Source: Sutcliffiella horikoshii
GTDB lineage: Bacteria > Bacillota > Bacilli > Bacillales > Bacillaceae_I
Reading direction: 5' to 3'
Assembly: GCF_021991925.1 (NCBI RefSeq)
Contig: NZ_RXZI01000007.1
Coordinates: 1-64,000, forward strand
Length of the DNA stretch: 64,000 nucleotides
The notes under the pieces are model-generated. The model was not told the origin of the DNA and made no database searches. It was given only the letters and a program-made list of their open reading frames with translations. Shown piece after piece: positions 34,699 to 44,366 of this stretch. A program made the translations under genes and the position numbers. How positions within the stretch are numbered: position 1 is the stretch's first letter; each line of letters begins with the position of its first letter.

Positions 34699-35436
34699 CT
34701 ATACTTGAAGATTTCCGGCTTCCCTTATCTTAGATTCCCTTCGCTTCCAAACAATCTTGGAAAACGTTATGCTGCATTCATACAAGAGAATTAAAGGGAT
34801 GATAACCAAAACATCCGACAGAAAATCAGGCGGTGTGATAAGAACCGATATGACAATCAAAAAGAAATAAGCATATTTTCGAAACTTCTTGAGAATGTAA
34901 GGAGTAATGATTCCAAGACTCGTTAAGAACATAATGACAACAGGTATTTCAAAAAGAAAACCGAATGGAAGTGTCATTTGCATCAAAAATTGAAAATACT
35001 TTTCCGTTGTATAAAAGACCTCAAATATACCATCTGCCAGGGAAACCAGGAACTTTAAAATAATCGGGAATAAGATGAAATAACCAAAGCTTATACCTGA
35101 TAGGAAAAAAAGAAATAAAGCAGGAATATAAGCCAGAGTCACTTTTCTTTCTTTTTTACTAAGGGCAGGACGAACAAATAACCATATTTGATAAGCTGCA
35201 AAAGGAATAGTAAAAGCAAGAGCAAACACACTTGCTATATTAAAATAAACCCACAAGATGTCACCCGGACCCAGGACAGCAAGTTTCCCTGGAAGGTCTT
35301 TTACAAGAAACACATAAATATCATTTACAAATACAAACGCTCCAATCAACGTCAACACAAATACAGCTAAAACATAGATAATTCTGCTCCTGAGTTCTTC
35401 TAAGTGATCAACAAGCCGAAAGTCGCTATTTTCCAA
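34699..35436 (-). CDS. tatC: Twin-arginine translocase subunit TatC
   Basis: A 245-residue six-helix membrane protein. It has the TatC N-terminus (DHLEELRSRIIYVL, Glu-Glu-Leu-Arg signature about 11-18), FVRPALSKKERK (about 88-99) and SVLITPPDFLSDVLVIIPL (about 200). It binds the twin-Arg signal and forms the Tat receptor with TatA. TTG start at 35436 with GAGGTG upstream. It follows tatA and the Tat substrate gene phoX on one strand, as tatAd-tatCd follow phoD in B. subtilis. Confidence 0.95.
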   Translation of the reverse strand: MENSDFRLVDHLEELRSRIIYVLAVFVLTLIGAFVFVNDIYVFLVKDLPGKLAVLGPGDILWVYFNIASVFALAFTIPFAAYQIWLFVRPALSKKERKVTLAYIPALFLFFLSGISFGYFILFPIILKFLVSLADGIFEVFYTTEKYFQFLMQMTLPFGFLFEIPVVIMFLTSLGIITPYILKKFRKYAYFFLIVISVLITPPDFLSDVLVIIPLILLYECSITFSKIVWKRRESKIREAGNLQV

Positions 35437-35473
35437 GTCTTACACCTCACATACTAGAGAATGAACCAAAGGA

Positions 35474-35500
35474 TGCAGGTTCACCACCTGCACCCTCCAT
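35474..35500 (-). terminator. Intergenic hairpin between tatA and tatC
   Basis: GCAGGT/ACCTGC stem with a 5-nt loop extended by further pairs, in the 69-nt gap. No good T tract. It may set the tatA:tatC ratio by partial termination or mRNA protection. Confidence 0.45.
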
Positions 35501-35505
35501 CCTGT

Positions 35506-35712
35506 TTATACTACTTCTTTTTTCACAGATCTATTTTCTTGCTCTTCCTTGTTATTAGTTTCATCACTCATAATCTCATTGGTGGAACGCTTAAACTCTC
35601 TTAAGGTCTGACCGAAAGCTCTACCGATCTCAGGAAGTTTGGATGGACCAAATATGATCAGGGCAATCACCAGAACCAGAATAAGGCCTGGTATTCCTAT
35701 GTTAGATAGCAT
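35506..35712 (-). CDS. tatA: Twin-arginine translocase subunit TatA
   Basis: A 68-residue protein: an N-terminal membrane helix ([19 protein letters not shown], residues 8-26) with the [10 protein letters not shown] hinge, an amphipathic helix [17 protein letters not shown], and a charged tail. It forms the Tat translocation pore. It lies between phoX and tatC, 17 nt from phoX. Confidence 0.95.
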   Translation of the reverse strand: MLSNIGIPGLILVLVIALIIFGPSKLPEIGRAFGQTLREFKRSTNEIMSDETNNKEEQENRSVKKEVV

Positions 35713-35729
35713 GTTGGCATCTCCTTTCC

Positions 35730-37364
35730 TTAAAATCCTTTAATCACCACTACGGACGGCCTCGGCATCGTATCGCCTTTGCGGTGCGGCCACATACTTG
35801 TAGGGTTATGAAGATCCTTTGTCTGTTCGCCTGGATGCTGTATGGATAAGAACATGTTTTTCTCATTCGGAGTAAACCACGGTCCTGTAAGTTCACTTTC
35901 CACTGGGCCTGAAGCGAATTGGAATGCTTTCCCCTTCTCAAGCCCTGTGGTCGGTATAACAAACATACCGTTGTTCTTGAATGGCTCATATGTCCCTCTA
36001 TTTAAACTACTAGTCGAAATATCCGTCACTGTCCAAAGATTGCCATGGCGATCAAAATCTAAATTATCAGGTGCACTGAAGCCACTCTGTGTCCCACCGG
36101 CTGCAAAGATTTCATAGCTGAATGTCAAAGAACCTAGATCACTCTTGCTTTCAATGAATCTCGTAATATGGCCGTGAAAATTCCCTTTGCTGGTATTGTT
36201 CGTATGGGCGATATAAATAGAGTTATCAATCGGGCTAATCTCTACATCCTCAGGACGGTCTGTTGGAGTTGCCCCTAGCAAGATTGCTGCATCATGTGCA
36301 TGGACAAGAACATCTGCCTGCGTTTTAAATTTATTCAACAGCTCTTGATTTCCTTCAGCTGCCTCACGAACATTTTCAATAGTAAGGGCGAGCCATACCC
36401 CAAGCTCCATGTCTGCCGCATACAATGTACCCTCTTCTAGTAGTCTGGAATTGTCTTTCCCTTTAGATTCTATAAACTTGCCTCTACTGATATATTTATA
36501 GACACAGGCACCCGCTTTATCATCACCTGAATAAACGACAACCCTACGGTCCTTGGACAATCCCATTGCGCAATTTTCATGATGAAAACGTCCCAATGCA
36601 GTGTGTTTACGAGGTTTAAAGTATTTATCATCTTTATCAAATGGGTCCACTTCCACTACCCATCCATAATGGGTCGTATCCAGGTTGGCTTTATCTGCTG
36701 TCGTTTCCCAGTTTTCTTCACAAGAGAGTACGGTATTCCATAAGGTTGCGCCTCCTGAACAATTTGCAAAGGTACCTTGAACCACTGTTGCTCCATTGAC
36801 GGAAGCTGTTCCCTTTGCCGGACCTGTCAATTGGAATGGAGCTAGTCCAGAAATCCTTCTGGCGAACTTGGAATCTGTGTCCATCTTCCAAACCTTTGAA
36901 ACAGGATCCTGGTAAACTTCAATGATTGACAGCCCCTGATTATATAAAAGCATTTCGATTTGAGCTGGTGTGTAGTCACCATTAATTGGCCCTTCCACAA
37001 ATAACGGATTGGTATATTCATGGTTTACAAGAAGGAGCCCCCTTTGGCTTCCCTGGATTGGCAGATACAAGGTGAAATCACAATTAAATCCAAAGGTATC
37101 TCCCTTTTTATTAATTACATCACCATATGCCGCTACTACATCATATGTATATCCTGTTGGCAGTACGAGTTGATCTACACTTGTTGGTGCGATTGGTTTA
37201 AAGTTGATTTTAGAAGCCCTGTTTTCATAACCAAACAGACTGTCCCTTTCCTTGTCTGCAGCTGCAACTTTTGGAGCCAAAGCACTTAAACCTGTTGAAG
37301 CAAATGTTAATGCCGTCATCCCTGAACCTACATAAGTCAAAAACTTTCTACGATTCACATCCAC
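35730..37364 (-). CDS. phoX: PhoX-type alkaline phosphatase, Tat-exported
   Basis: A 544-residue protein of the PhoX (DUF839) family, calcium/iron phosphatases exported folded. The twin-Arg signal is visible: [16 protein letters not shown] then ALAPKVAAA at the cleavage region (about 4-34). Family blocks: LVNHEYTNP (about 112), [11 protein letters not shown] (about 260), [15 protein letters not shown], and [17 protein letters not shown] (about 450). It gives phosphate from organic esters outside the cell. GTG start at 37364 with GAGGTG 6 nt upstream; the ATG at 37385 lies before that site. Adjacent tatA-tatC suggests a dedicated translocase. A clear Pho box was not found. Confidence 0.9.
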   Translation of the reverse strand: MDVNRRKFLTYVGSGMTALTFASTGLSALAPKVAAADKERDSLFGYENRASKINFKPIAPTSVDQLVLPTGYTYDVVAAYGDVINKKGDTFGFNCDFTLYLPIQGSQRGLLLVNHEYTNPLFVEGPINGDYTPAQIEMLLYNQGLSIIEVYQDPVSKVWKMDTDSKFARRISGLAPFQLTGPAKGTASVNGATVVQGTFANCSGGATLWNTVLSCEENWETTADKANLDTTHYGWVVEVDPFDKDDKYFKPRKHTALGRFHHENCAMGLSKDRRVVVYSGDDKAGACVYKYISRGKFIESKGKDNSRLLEEGTLYAADMELGVWLALTIENVREAAEGNQELLNKFKTQADVLVHAHDAAILLGATPTDRPEDVEISPIDNSIYIAHTNNTSKGNFHGHITRFIESKSDLGSLTFSYEIFAAGGTQSGFSAPDNLDFDRHGNLWTVTDISTSSLNRGTYEPFKNNGMFVIPTTGLEKGKAFQFASGPVESELTGPWFTPNEKNMFLSIQHPGEQTKDLHNPTSMWPHRKGDTMPRPSVVVIKGF

Positions 37365-37671
37365 TTTTAACACCTCATATCCCATATTCGTTTTGCCTAC
37401 AGATAGATATACTACAGGAGGATTGTTAAGAGATTACTGAGGTAAGATTTAGATTTCATTAAAGGTATTTTAAGGACCACCCTACTTTTATCCCGCGAAT
37501 TATGAAGAAATGTAAATTCCAAAACTAATGAACTAGACGTCAACTCCCAAAAGTCCCGAATTTATCACTAAGCTCTTTTTTCTAGTAATAAGGGGACAAT
37601 TGGATTTTCACACCATAGAAACCCTAAAAGGATTGACGCAATAAAGAATGCGAAGACAGCTATTAACTAAA
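37365..37671. other. Gene-free upstream region of phoX
   Basis: AT-rich. One TTAACA is present on the minus strand near 37420, but not the repeated TT(A/T)ACA pattern of a strong PhoP site. Nothing else supportable. Confidence 0.5.
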
Positions 37672-37700
37672 ATAAAAAAACTCCCCTTCTAAAGGGAAGC
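37672..37700 (-). terminator. Terminator of the amidase gene
   Basis: Stem CTTCCCTT/AAGGGGAG with one G-T pair and a 3-nt loop, followed by TTTTTTTATT on the minus strand. Confidence 0.88.
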
Positions 37701-37733
37701 TTCTCCATATGTTACTTAACAATATATCATCTG

Positions 37734-39233
37734 CTACTGTACACCCACCATATTCAACGCTTCGTTCTCTTGCCATAAATCTGATTCCTCCAACTGTCCT
37801 GCCACCTGTAGTAATAAGTCCTCTCGCCCTCTTGCAGCCATAAACTGAACGCCTATTGGAAGACGATCTTCCGTTACATGCAGCGGTACAGATATTGCAG
37901 GTTGACCAGTCAAATTAGCAAGCTGGGTAAACGGCACTCTTTTCAGGCTTTCTTGCACTAACTGTTCCACAATCCCCATTTTCTTTAGAAGTGTTGCGGA
38001 TCCCAGTTTACCTGTAACTTGAAGAGCTATACTTTCTAGAGGCTTCAATTTATGGTCACCTACCCTAGCTGGCGGAAAGGCGGTTGTTGGTGTGACATAT
38101 AAATCATAGGTTTCATGAAATTCTTCCATCGCAAGTGCTGCTATATCCCACTCACGTAAACTTAGAACAAATTCCTGGGCGGACATCGATTTCCCAATCA
38201 GGGCAAGCAGCCAGGTCGCTGGCTCCACATCATTCAATGTTGCTTTCCTTCCAAGTATTTCTTCAAGCATGGATACCGTGGCACTTACTTCTCCAAAGTA
38301 GAGGGAGAGATAACTGTTGGCGATTTTCTTTCCCTCCACCGGCGCCTCTACTTCTTCTACGGCATGACCCAATGTCTCAAGATATATCATCACTTCTCTG
38401 ACTGCTGCCACACAATCCGCATGTACTTCCGTTCCAATGGGTGATTTTGTAGAAAAGGCAATACGCAACTTCTTTTCCAGGGGTTGTTGCAGTTTCTCCA
38501 AATAGCTCCCTTCGTACGTTGGAGTGGAAAATGCAGCTCCTTTTTCATCTCCTTTCAATTTATCAAGGACAGCTGCACTATCGCGCACAGTCCTAGTCAA
38601 CACATGCTCAACCGCTGCCCCCTGCCAAAAGCGGCCAAATTGCGGTCCGACCGGGGTTCTTCCTCTTGTAGGCTTTAAGCCGAACAAACCGCAATAGGCA
38701 GCAGGAATCCGAATGGAGCCACCGCCATCATTTGCCCCTGCGATAGGTACCATTCCTGAAGCTACGGCAGCTGCCGATCCCCCGCTCGAGCCACCAGGGG
38801 TATGTGACAGTTTCCATGGGTTCCTGGCAGGTCCGTAAACAACAGGTTCTGTTATTGCCATTAAACCGAACTCCGGGACATTCGTTTGTCCTAAAAATAA
38901 GAACCCACTATTTCTTAACCGTTTAACATATTCCGAATCCGTCTTTGCTTTATATTTTTCTAATGCTTTAGAACCTAGTGTTTTGGGTTCCCCTTTTACT
39001 TCCTGGCCGATATCCTTAAGTAGCATAGGAACACCTGCAAATAATCCAGTGGTTTTTTCCGAGGCCGCTCTTGCCTGCTCATACATCGTATGGATCACCG
39101 CATTCAACTGTGGGTTTTGGGTTTCAATTTCACTGATGGCCATTTCCAACAGTTCCATTGGCTTGACTTCCTTCTTTTGGACCAATTCAGCCAGTCCAAG
39201 TCCGTCATAGCTTTTGTATTCATGCTTCTTCAA
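37734..39233 (-). CDS. Amidase, amidase-signature family
   Basis: A 499-residue hydrolase with the Ser-cisSer-Lys triad: Lys in PMLLKDIG (about 89), the signature [17 protein letters not shown] (about 146-162) and nucleophile Ser in [16 protein letters not shown] (about 173). It resembles GatA-like and 6-aminohexanoate-cyclic-dimer hydrolase-like amidases; no gatB/gatC neighbours, so it is a stand-alone catabolic amidase. TTG start at 39233 with AGAGGTG 6 nt upstream (the ORF's first GTG is inside that site). Divergent from a permease gene. Confidence 0.9.
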   Translation of the reverse strand: MKKHEYKSYDGLGLAELVQKKEVKPMELLEMAISEIETQNPQLNAVIHTMYEQARAASEKTTGLFAGVPMLLKDIGQEVKGEPKTLGSKALEKYKAKTDSEYVKRLRNSGFLFLGQTNVPEFGLMAITEPVVYGPARNPWKLSHTPGGSSGGSAAAVASGMVPIAGANDGGGSIRIPAAYCGLFGLKPTRGRTPVGPQFGRFWQGAAVEHVLTRTVRDSAAVLDKLKGDEKGAAFSTPTYEGSYLEKLQQPLEKKLRIAFSTKSPIGTEVHADCVAAVREVMIYLETLGHAVEEVEAPVEGKKIANSYLSLYFGEVSATVSMLEEILGRKATLNDVEPATWLLALIGKSMSAQEFVLSLREWDIAALAMEEFHETYDLYVTPTTAFPPARVGDHKLKPLESIALQVTGKLGSATLLKKMGIVEQLVQESLKRVPFTQLANLTGQPAISVPLHVTEDRLPIGVQFMAARGREDLLLQVAGQLEESDLWQENEALNMVGVQ

Positions 39234-39426
39234 CGTTATCACCTCTCTATACTTTATTCCGCAATGAAGAGGAATAAAACTCTGCTTACAAAGCTTTATC
39301 TACCTTTAGCTTCATTAGGAATTTTTCACGACTTACACCAAAGCCCATCTCCCAACATAGGCTATTGTACTTAGATTTATCTTTTATATCTTGGGCTTGT
39401 TCGCCTTAGAGGGGAGTTTGGTATAC

Positions 39427-40857
39427 ATGGAATTGACTGCGGCGCATTGGATGTATTTGGTGGGAACGTTGGTTATTATTTTCACGATGCTGTTCAGGCA
39501 AAATGTGGTGGTGCCTGCCATCTTGGTTACGTTTTTGGTGGGTTGGATTTTCAGCGGTTCTTTCACCTTTGGACTACAAACCATTTTTAATGCCAGTCTA
39601 GTGGCAGCGGGGGAGCTTTTTAACATCTTCTTGATCATCGCTATCATGACAGCACTGCTTCATTCTTTGAAGTCGCTCGGTACGGATGAACAAATGATTA
39701 CTCCTTTTCAGCGGGTCATGAAAAATGGCCATATATCTTTTTGGGTGCTGGTGTTTGTCACCTATGCGATATCCCTGTTTTTCTGGCCGACTCCAGCGGT
39801 GCCTTTGGTTGGTGCACTCCTTATTCCAGTTGCTATCAGAGCCGGACTTCCGCCCATTGGAGCAGCTATCGCCATTTCCCTTGCCGGTCAGGGTATGGCC
39901 TTATCGTCAGACTATATCATTCAGATTGCTCCTTCTTTAACTGCGACCGCTGCTGCGGTGGATATTGGAACAGTAGCCGATCGTGGGTTCATTTTATCGA
40001 TTGTGACCGGTGTAGTCGCCATCACTTTCGCATATATCTCCATACGTAAGCTTATTGCAAGACCGTCAACTGATCACTTACTAAATTGGAACAACACAGA
40101 CAACCAGAACGGTGATACAGAAGGCATTACAGAAAGCGACCCTGTGGCAAAAAGCAAGTACAGCTCGCTGTTTGCCTTTTTAGTTCCGGGAACCTTTCTA
40201 GCTATCATTGTTTATATGATACTGGCTAAATTCTCGGATGTTCTTCCTTCACTAGAAGGCGGATCCGGAGCAGCACTAATTGGAGGTGCCTCTCTTATTC
40301 TATTGATTGCCGCCTCCTTTTTCCGCCATGCGCGTTCCTCCCTGCAAAACGTCAGTGATAATATTGTGAAAGGCTTCGTGTTTGCCTTTAAGGCAATGGG
40401 GCCGGTTATACCGATTGCAGGGTTCTTCTTTATTGGTAGCGGGGAGCTTGCAGCAAGAATTTTGGGGACACCTGTTGAAGAGACCCCTTCTTTCTTATTT
40501 GACCTCATTCTAGCAAGTCAGGCCTATATTCCGGAGAGTTCCTTTGTTGCAGGGTTTGGAATCTTGTTGATCGGAATGATTACTGGTTTGGACGGTTCTG
40601 GTTTCTCCGGCCTTCCGCTTGTGGGGGCACTCTCTGGTGCACTTGGGGATAGTGTCGGAGTGGAGGCAGCAACCCTTGCCGCCATCGGACAGATGGGATC
40701 TATTTGGGTGGGAGGCGGAACGCTGATCGCCTGGTCCTCCCTTGTTGCAGTAGCTGGCTTTGCAAAAGTTCCTGTGATGGAGCTTGTGAGACGAAGTTTT
40801 GTACCGGTCCTAATTGGCTTGATTGTCTCGACCTTAGTGGGACTTTGGTTGTTTTAG
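39427..40857 (+). CDS. Multi-pass membrane transporter of unknown substrate
   Basis: A 476-residue protein with about 11-12 hydrophobic segments, starting MELTAAHWMYLVGTLVIIFTML. Gly/Ala/Ser-rich loops (IGAAIAISLAGQGMALSSDYIIQIAPSL split over two segments; GLDGSGFSGLPLVGALSG; GQMGSIWVGGGTLIAW) resemble the re-entrant hairpins of ion-transporter (IT) superfamily carriers. The two halves look alike, suggesting an inverted repeat. Substrate unknown; the divergent amidase may act on what it imports. ATG 39427 is preceded by GGGGAG 10 nt upstream. Confidence 0.75.
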   Translation: MELTAAHWMYLVGTLVIIFTMLFRQNVVVPAILVTFLVGWIFSGSFTFGLQTIFNASLVAAGELFNIFLIIAIMTALLHSLKSLGTDEQMITPFQRVMKNGHISFWVLVFVTYAISLFFWPTPAVPLVGALLIPVAIRAGLPPIGAAIAISLAGQGMALSSDYIIQIAPSLTATAAAVDIGTVADRGFILSIVTGVVAITFAYISIRKLIARPSTDHLLNWNNTDNQNGDTEGITESDPVAKSKYSSLFAFLVPGTFLAIIVYMILAKFSDVLPSLEGGSGAALIGGASLILLIAASFFRHARSSLQNVSDNIVKGFVFAFKAMGPVIPIAGFFFIGSGELAARILGTPVEETPSFLFDLILASQAYIPESSFVAGFGILLIGMITGLDGSGFSGLPLVGALSGALGDSVGVEAATLAAIGQMGSIWVGGGTLIAWSSLVAVAGFAKVPVMELVRRSFVPVLIGLIVSTLVGLWLF

Positions 40858-40874
40858 AATAGAAGAGCATAGAT

Positions 40875-40914
40875 AAAGCCTTCGTCCAATTTCTACGGAT
40901 GGAGGCTTTTTTGT
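40875..40914 (+). terminator. Terminator of the permease gene
   Basis: Stem AAAGCCTTCGTCC / GGATGGAGGCTTT followed by TTTTG. Confidence 0.88.
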
Positions 40915-41003
40915 ATGTATTTTTGAAACCTTTTATCCGTTTGTCCGTATCTTATAATATAAAAAGGCTAAAATCTAACACGCTTTCCGGAGGTTCTTGA
41001 GAT

Positions 41004-41408
41004 ATGATAAAAAAAGTGATGAGCTACTTAAATATAGGTTCTCCACATGTAGATCTTGTTTTGGATAATAATGAATTAAAGCCTGGCGAGAAAGTGACAG
41101 GCGCCTTTCATGTGGAAGGTGGATGGGCGAAGCGGCATATTAAAAGGCTGGAGTGCGATTTGGTGAAGGAATTTCAAGGAGATACAATTGAAACGGTAGA
41201 CGCAGTTACCACCATCCTCATGTCCAAAAGCATGGATGCAAACGACAGGGTGAAATATCCTTTTTGCTATCAACTTCCTAAAGATATTGACCCTTCTACG
41301 GAATATATCAGCTACCGTCTAAACACAAGGCTCATCTTTCAGGATGACATTAAAAAAATCGACCATGACGAAATCGTCGTACTCGAATATAAATCGATGA
41401 AGGCCTGA
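41004..41408 (+). CDS. Spo0M-like sporulation control protein, half length
   Basis: A 134-residue protein matching the N-terminal arrestin-like domain of Spo0M: LNIGSPHVDLVLDNNELKPGEKVTGAFHVEGG then IKRLECDLV (residues 9-50) and KYPFCYQLPKDIDPSTEYISYRLNTRLIF (about 83-111). B. subtilis Spo0M is about 258 residues with two such domains, so only one is present. The stop is followed directly by a terminator, so this is a genuine short gene rather than an obvious frameshift. GGAGG 10 nt before the ATG. Confidence 0.82.
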   Translation: MIKKVMSYLNIGSPHVDLVLDNNELKPGEKVTGAFHVEGGWAKRHIKRLECDLVKEFQGDTIETVDAVTTILMSKSMDANDRVKYPFCYQLPKDIDPSTEYISYRLNTRLIFQDDIKKIDHDEIVVLEYKSMKA

Positions 41409-41434
41409 CTCATTTGTGAAGTCAGGCCTTTGTA
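41401..41434 (+). terminator. Terminator of the Spo0M-like gene
   Basis: Perfect stem AGGCCTGACT/AGTCAGGCCT then TTTGTATT; overlaps the stop codon. Confidence 0.85.
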
Positions 41435-41471
41435 TTAATTAATCATTACTCCCTTTATCTGATTAAAGAGA

Positions 41472-41524
41472 TAAAAGGGGTCTGACCCTCACCGCTCTAA
41501 AGCGATAAAGTCATAACCCCTTTT
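41472..41524 (-). terminator. GGGGTCTGACCC element and terminator of the nucleotidase gene
   Basis: AAAGGGGTCTGACCCT (41477-41489) is a variant of the palindrome at 4666 and 4752. On the minus strand AAGGGGTTATGAC / GGTCAGACCCCTT could pair, followed by TTATC. Confidence 0.55.
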
Positions 41525-41531
41525 CACTAAT

Positions 41532-43496
41532 TTATTTAGCTGTTGGCAGTGTCAGTCTGTATTTGGCGAAGCCGTTTTGTGACGCTCCAACGTGTTGGAT
41601 AGTGCCGTCCAATGGAAGTGCATCGACCGCTCTAGGTGAGGAGTCGAATGTTACGTTGACAGAATTATTGATTGGAGCAAATGTCCAGTTTCCGTCTGCA
41701 GATGGGTCGATCTCACCTTGTTCTACGATGTAGTCGATGATTGCTTGACGGTTCTCATCAGGGTACATTTCCACACCTGTGTTGTTGCGAACTCCAGGGA
41801 AATTACCGCTCGCACGGTAGTTGTTCGTGACAACGATGAACTCCTGATTTAAATCAATTGGTTCCCCGTTATACTCCAGGTTCTTGATACGGTTTGCCCC
41901 TTCGTTTACGACAACTCCGTCCTTATTGTATTTTGCCGGTTCTGTCACATCAATTTCATACGTAACCCCATCGATAACGTCATAATTGTAAGTCGGGAAG
42001 TCACCGTTAATCAATGCTTGCTCGCTGCTGTTATTTGCATCGATTTGTTTGAATTGTCCTGCAGACATTTCTAGCCATTCTTTCACGTCAGCACCTGTTA
42101 CTTTTACCGTTGCAACAGTGTTTGGATATAGGTACAAGTCTGCGACGTTTTTAATAGCAATTTCCCCTTGTGGGATGTAAGTGTAATAGTCTGCTCCGTT
42201 TCTACCGCCAGCTTTAAAAGGTGCACCGGCAGAAAGAATCGGCGTTCCTTCATCTACTGTTCCTGCAAGTTGCTTTTCGATATACCACTTTTGCGCATTT
42301 GTTACGATTTGGATGGATGGATCATCTTGCACTAATGCAAAGTAACTGTGGATATCAGCTGTTGTCGTACCAACCGGTGTACGAACATAATTCACTGTAC
42401 CTTCATGTGCTTCTCTTACAGCTTCCAAAATAGCTGGATCTGCTTTTACATTTAATACATTCAACAATTTTTGGGCGGAATCAGTCACTTTCCAGTCGCC
42501 TTTCACTTTAGAAAGTGTCAAATCCATTACCCCTAGATTGTTCCCCCAGTTACCTGGCATGACAACAGGAACACCATTGATAGTTCCTTTTTCTGAATCA
42601 ACACCAGGTAGGTCCTTGAAGTCACCCGGGAACTTCAAATGATTGTGTCCAGTGATGATAGCATCGACGCCATCCACTTTTGTGAGGTCATATGTTGCAT
42701 TCTCTTCCATTTCCGCGTATTCTGCATCGCCAATACCAGAGTGTGCCAGGACGATGATGATGTCAGCTCCGGCTTTCTCCATTTGAGGAATCACTGCTTC
42801 TACAGACTTGACGATATCCTTTGTTACAACTTTCCCTTCAAGGTGCGCTTTGTCCCATTGCATGATTTGTGGAGTTACAACACCAGTCACGCCAACACGT
42901 ACAACTTGATTTGTTCCTTTTTTATCCGTGAATTTTTTCTTGATGATTTCATATGGCTTTACATAATACTCACTGTTGTCAGCACCGTCATCATAAAATA
43001 CATTGGCACTAACATATGGGAATGGAGAGCCTTCTAATACAGTGTCAAGGAAATCCAATCCATAGTTGAATTCATGGTTTCCAAGAGTGGCAGCATCATA
43101 GTCTAGTAATCCCATAGCTTGGAATACTGGATGAATCTCACCTGGTTGTAAAACGTCCACTTTTGCTTTGTAATCCCCTAAAGGATTCCCTTGAATAAGG
43201 TCCCCGTTGTCAAAAAGCATGGAATTTGTTGCTTCTGCGCGAGCCTGCTTTATTAGAGTGGCTGTTTTCGCAAGGCCAAAGTCTTGTACCTCAGCATCTT
43301 TATAGTAGTCATAGTTATATAAATGTGTGTGGATATCTGTTGTTCCCATCACTCTTAATTCCACATCATGTTGTCCTGCTTTCGGCCCCTTTGGTGTTGC
43401 CTCTACTGTGTTTACCAAGGATGGTGTTGCAAGCAATGATACCGCCATCGTTGCAGCCAACACTTTTTTCCCTAGTTGTTGGAAAGCTTTTTTCAA
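41532..43496 (-). CDS. Secreted 2',3'-cyclic-nucleotide phosphodiesterase/3'-nucleotidase (CpdB-like)
   Basis: A 654-residue exported enzyme. The signal peptide MKKAFQQLGKKVLAATMAVS...TPSLVNTVEA is followed by a calcineurin-type metallophosphatase domain (GTTDIHTHLYNYDYY about 51; DNGDLIQG about 95; LGNHEFNYGLD about 138; ITGHNHLKFPG about 283) and a 5'-nucleotidase C-terminal domain (NAQKWYIEKQ; FIVVTNNYRASGNFPG). It salvages extracellular nucleotides. No LPxTG anchor, so it is free or loosely held. It is shorter than trifunctional YfkN. TTG start with AAGGAG 9 nt upstream. Confidence 0.92.
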   Translation of the reverse strand: MKKAFQQLGKKVLAATMAVSLLATPSLVNTVEATPKGPKAGQHDVELRVMGTTDIHTHLYNYDYYKDAEVQDFGLAKTATLIKQARAEATNSMLFDNGDLIQGNPLGDYKAKVDVLQPGEIHPVFQAMGLLDYDAATLGNHEFNYGLDFLDTVLEGSPFPYVSANVFYDDGADNSEYYVKPYEIIKKKFTDKKGTNQVVRVGVTGVVTPQIMQWDKAHLEGKVVTKDIVKSVEAVIPQMEKAGADIIIVLAHSGIGDAEYAEMEENATYDLTKVDGVDAIITGHNHLKFPGDFKDLPGVDSEKGTINGVPVVMPGNWGNNLGVMDLTLSKVKGDWKVTDSAQKLLNVLNVKADPAILEAVREAHEGTVNYVRTPVGTTTADIHSYFALVQDDPSIQIVTNAQKWYIEKQLAGTVDEGTPILSAGAPFKAGGRNGADYYTYIPQGEIAIKNVADLYLYPNTVATVKVTGADVKEWLEMSAGQFKQIDANNSSEQALINGDFPTYNYDVIDGVTYEIDVTEPAKYNKDGVVVNEGANRIKNLEYNGEPIDLNQEFIVVTNNYRASGNFPGVRNNTGVEMYPDENRQAIIDYIVEQGEIDPSADGNWTFAPINNSVNVTFDSSPRAVDALPLDGTIQHVGASQNGFAKYRLTLPTAK

Positions 43497-43693
43497 GCCA
43501 AACAGCTCCTTTTCGAAGTTTAATAGTCATACTCTTCTAATTATAGAGAGAATTGTCAGATTAGAAATAATCTGAAAGGCCTGAATTTGACAAAATACAA
43601 CAATAATATTTCATTTTTATAATCATAATTGCTTATATTGTAAAACAACCCTAACAAACACTCATATGAAAACGAATACATATAGATATAAAG

Positions 43694-43740
43694 AAAGATG
43701 CCTGTGTACCCTATAAAAGGAGCACAGGCATCTTTCTCTT
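43694..43740 (-). terminator. Terminator of the bacteriocin/ABC operon
   Basis: Stem AAAGATGCCTGTG/CACAGGCATCTTT just past the ATPase gene, then CTTTATATC on the minus strand. The rest of 43497-43693 is AT-rich with no recognised feature. Confidence 0.8.
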
Positions 43741-43754
43741 TATTAACAGTCACG

Positions 43755-44366
43755 CTATCGTATCTCAATCACTCTCGGCGCTTGCTCTTTTATCATCTCA
43801 TCATGTGTCACGATGATAATTGTTTTTCCTTCCTTATTCAAATCCTTCAAAATGGTCATTATTCGGTCCGCATTCTCCCTGTCCAAAGAACCTGTTGGCT
43901 CATCAGCTAAAATAAGGTCTGCCTTTTTCAAGTAGGTTCTGGCTAGGGCTATGCGCTGCTGCTCACCACCTGAGAGAGTATATATTTTTTCGTTCAACTT
44001 ATCTGGAAGGCCGACCTTTATAAGCGCTTCATCATAGCTAAATCCCGACCTGTTTTTCTTACCGATGATATCGAAATTTTGTTTGACGGTTTTATTTTCA
44101 ATCAGGGCGAAATTCTGAAAAATGAAAGACACCGTTTCGCCGTAATAGCTTTTCTTATCAAACTTCTTGGTTATTTCCACCTCATTGAACGACACGCTTC
44201 CTTCGTCCGCTTCCTCTATTCCGCCGATGATGTTTAATAGAGTAGTCTTTCCACACCCACTTTTACCCGAAATGATAGCAAATTCACCTTTTTCCACGGT
44301 AAAGGTTAAATTTTGGAACAGTGTACGGCTGCCAAATCTCTTCGTCAGTTGCTTTACTTGAATCAT
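43755..44366 (-). CDS. ABC transporter ATPase of the lactococcin-972-type cluster
   Basis: A 203-residue MacB/LolD-type ATPase: Walker A SGKSGCGKTTLLN (about 34-46), Q-loop FIFQNFALIENKT, signature YTLSGGEQQRIALART (about 133), Walker B LILADEPTGSLD (about 153) and switch His in VTHD. Its start overlaps the permease stop (ATGA), so the two are translated together. In lactococcin-972-type clusters this pair exports the bacteriocin or protects the producer. Confidence 0.92.
   Translation of the reverse strand: MIQVKQLTKRFGSRTLFQNLTFTVEKGEFAIISGKSGCGKTTLLNIIGGIEEADEGSVSFNEVEITKKFDKKSYYGETVSFIFQNFALIENKTVKQNFDIIGKKNRSGFSYDEALIKVGLPDKLNEKIYTLSGGEQQRIALARTYLKKADLILADEPTGSLDRENADRIMTILKDLNKEGKTIIIVTHDEMIKEQAPRVIEIR

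Noticed and set aside
37365-37671. PhoP box upstream of phoX
   Set aside because: Only a single TTAACA was found, not the repeated hexamers with 11-nt phasing.
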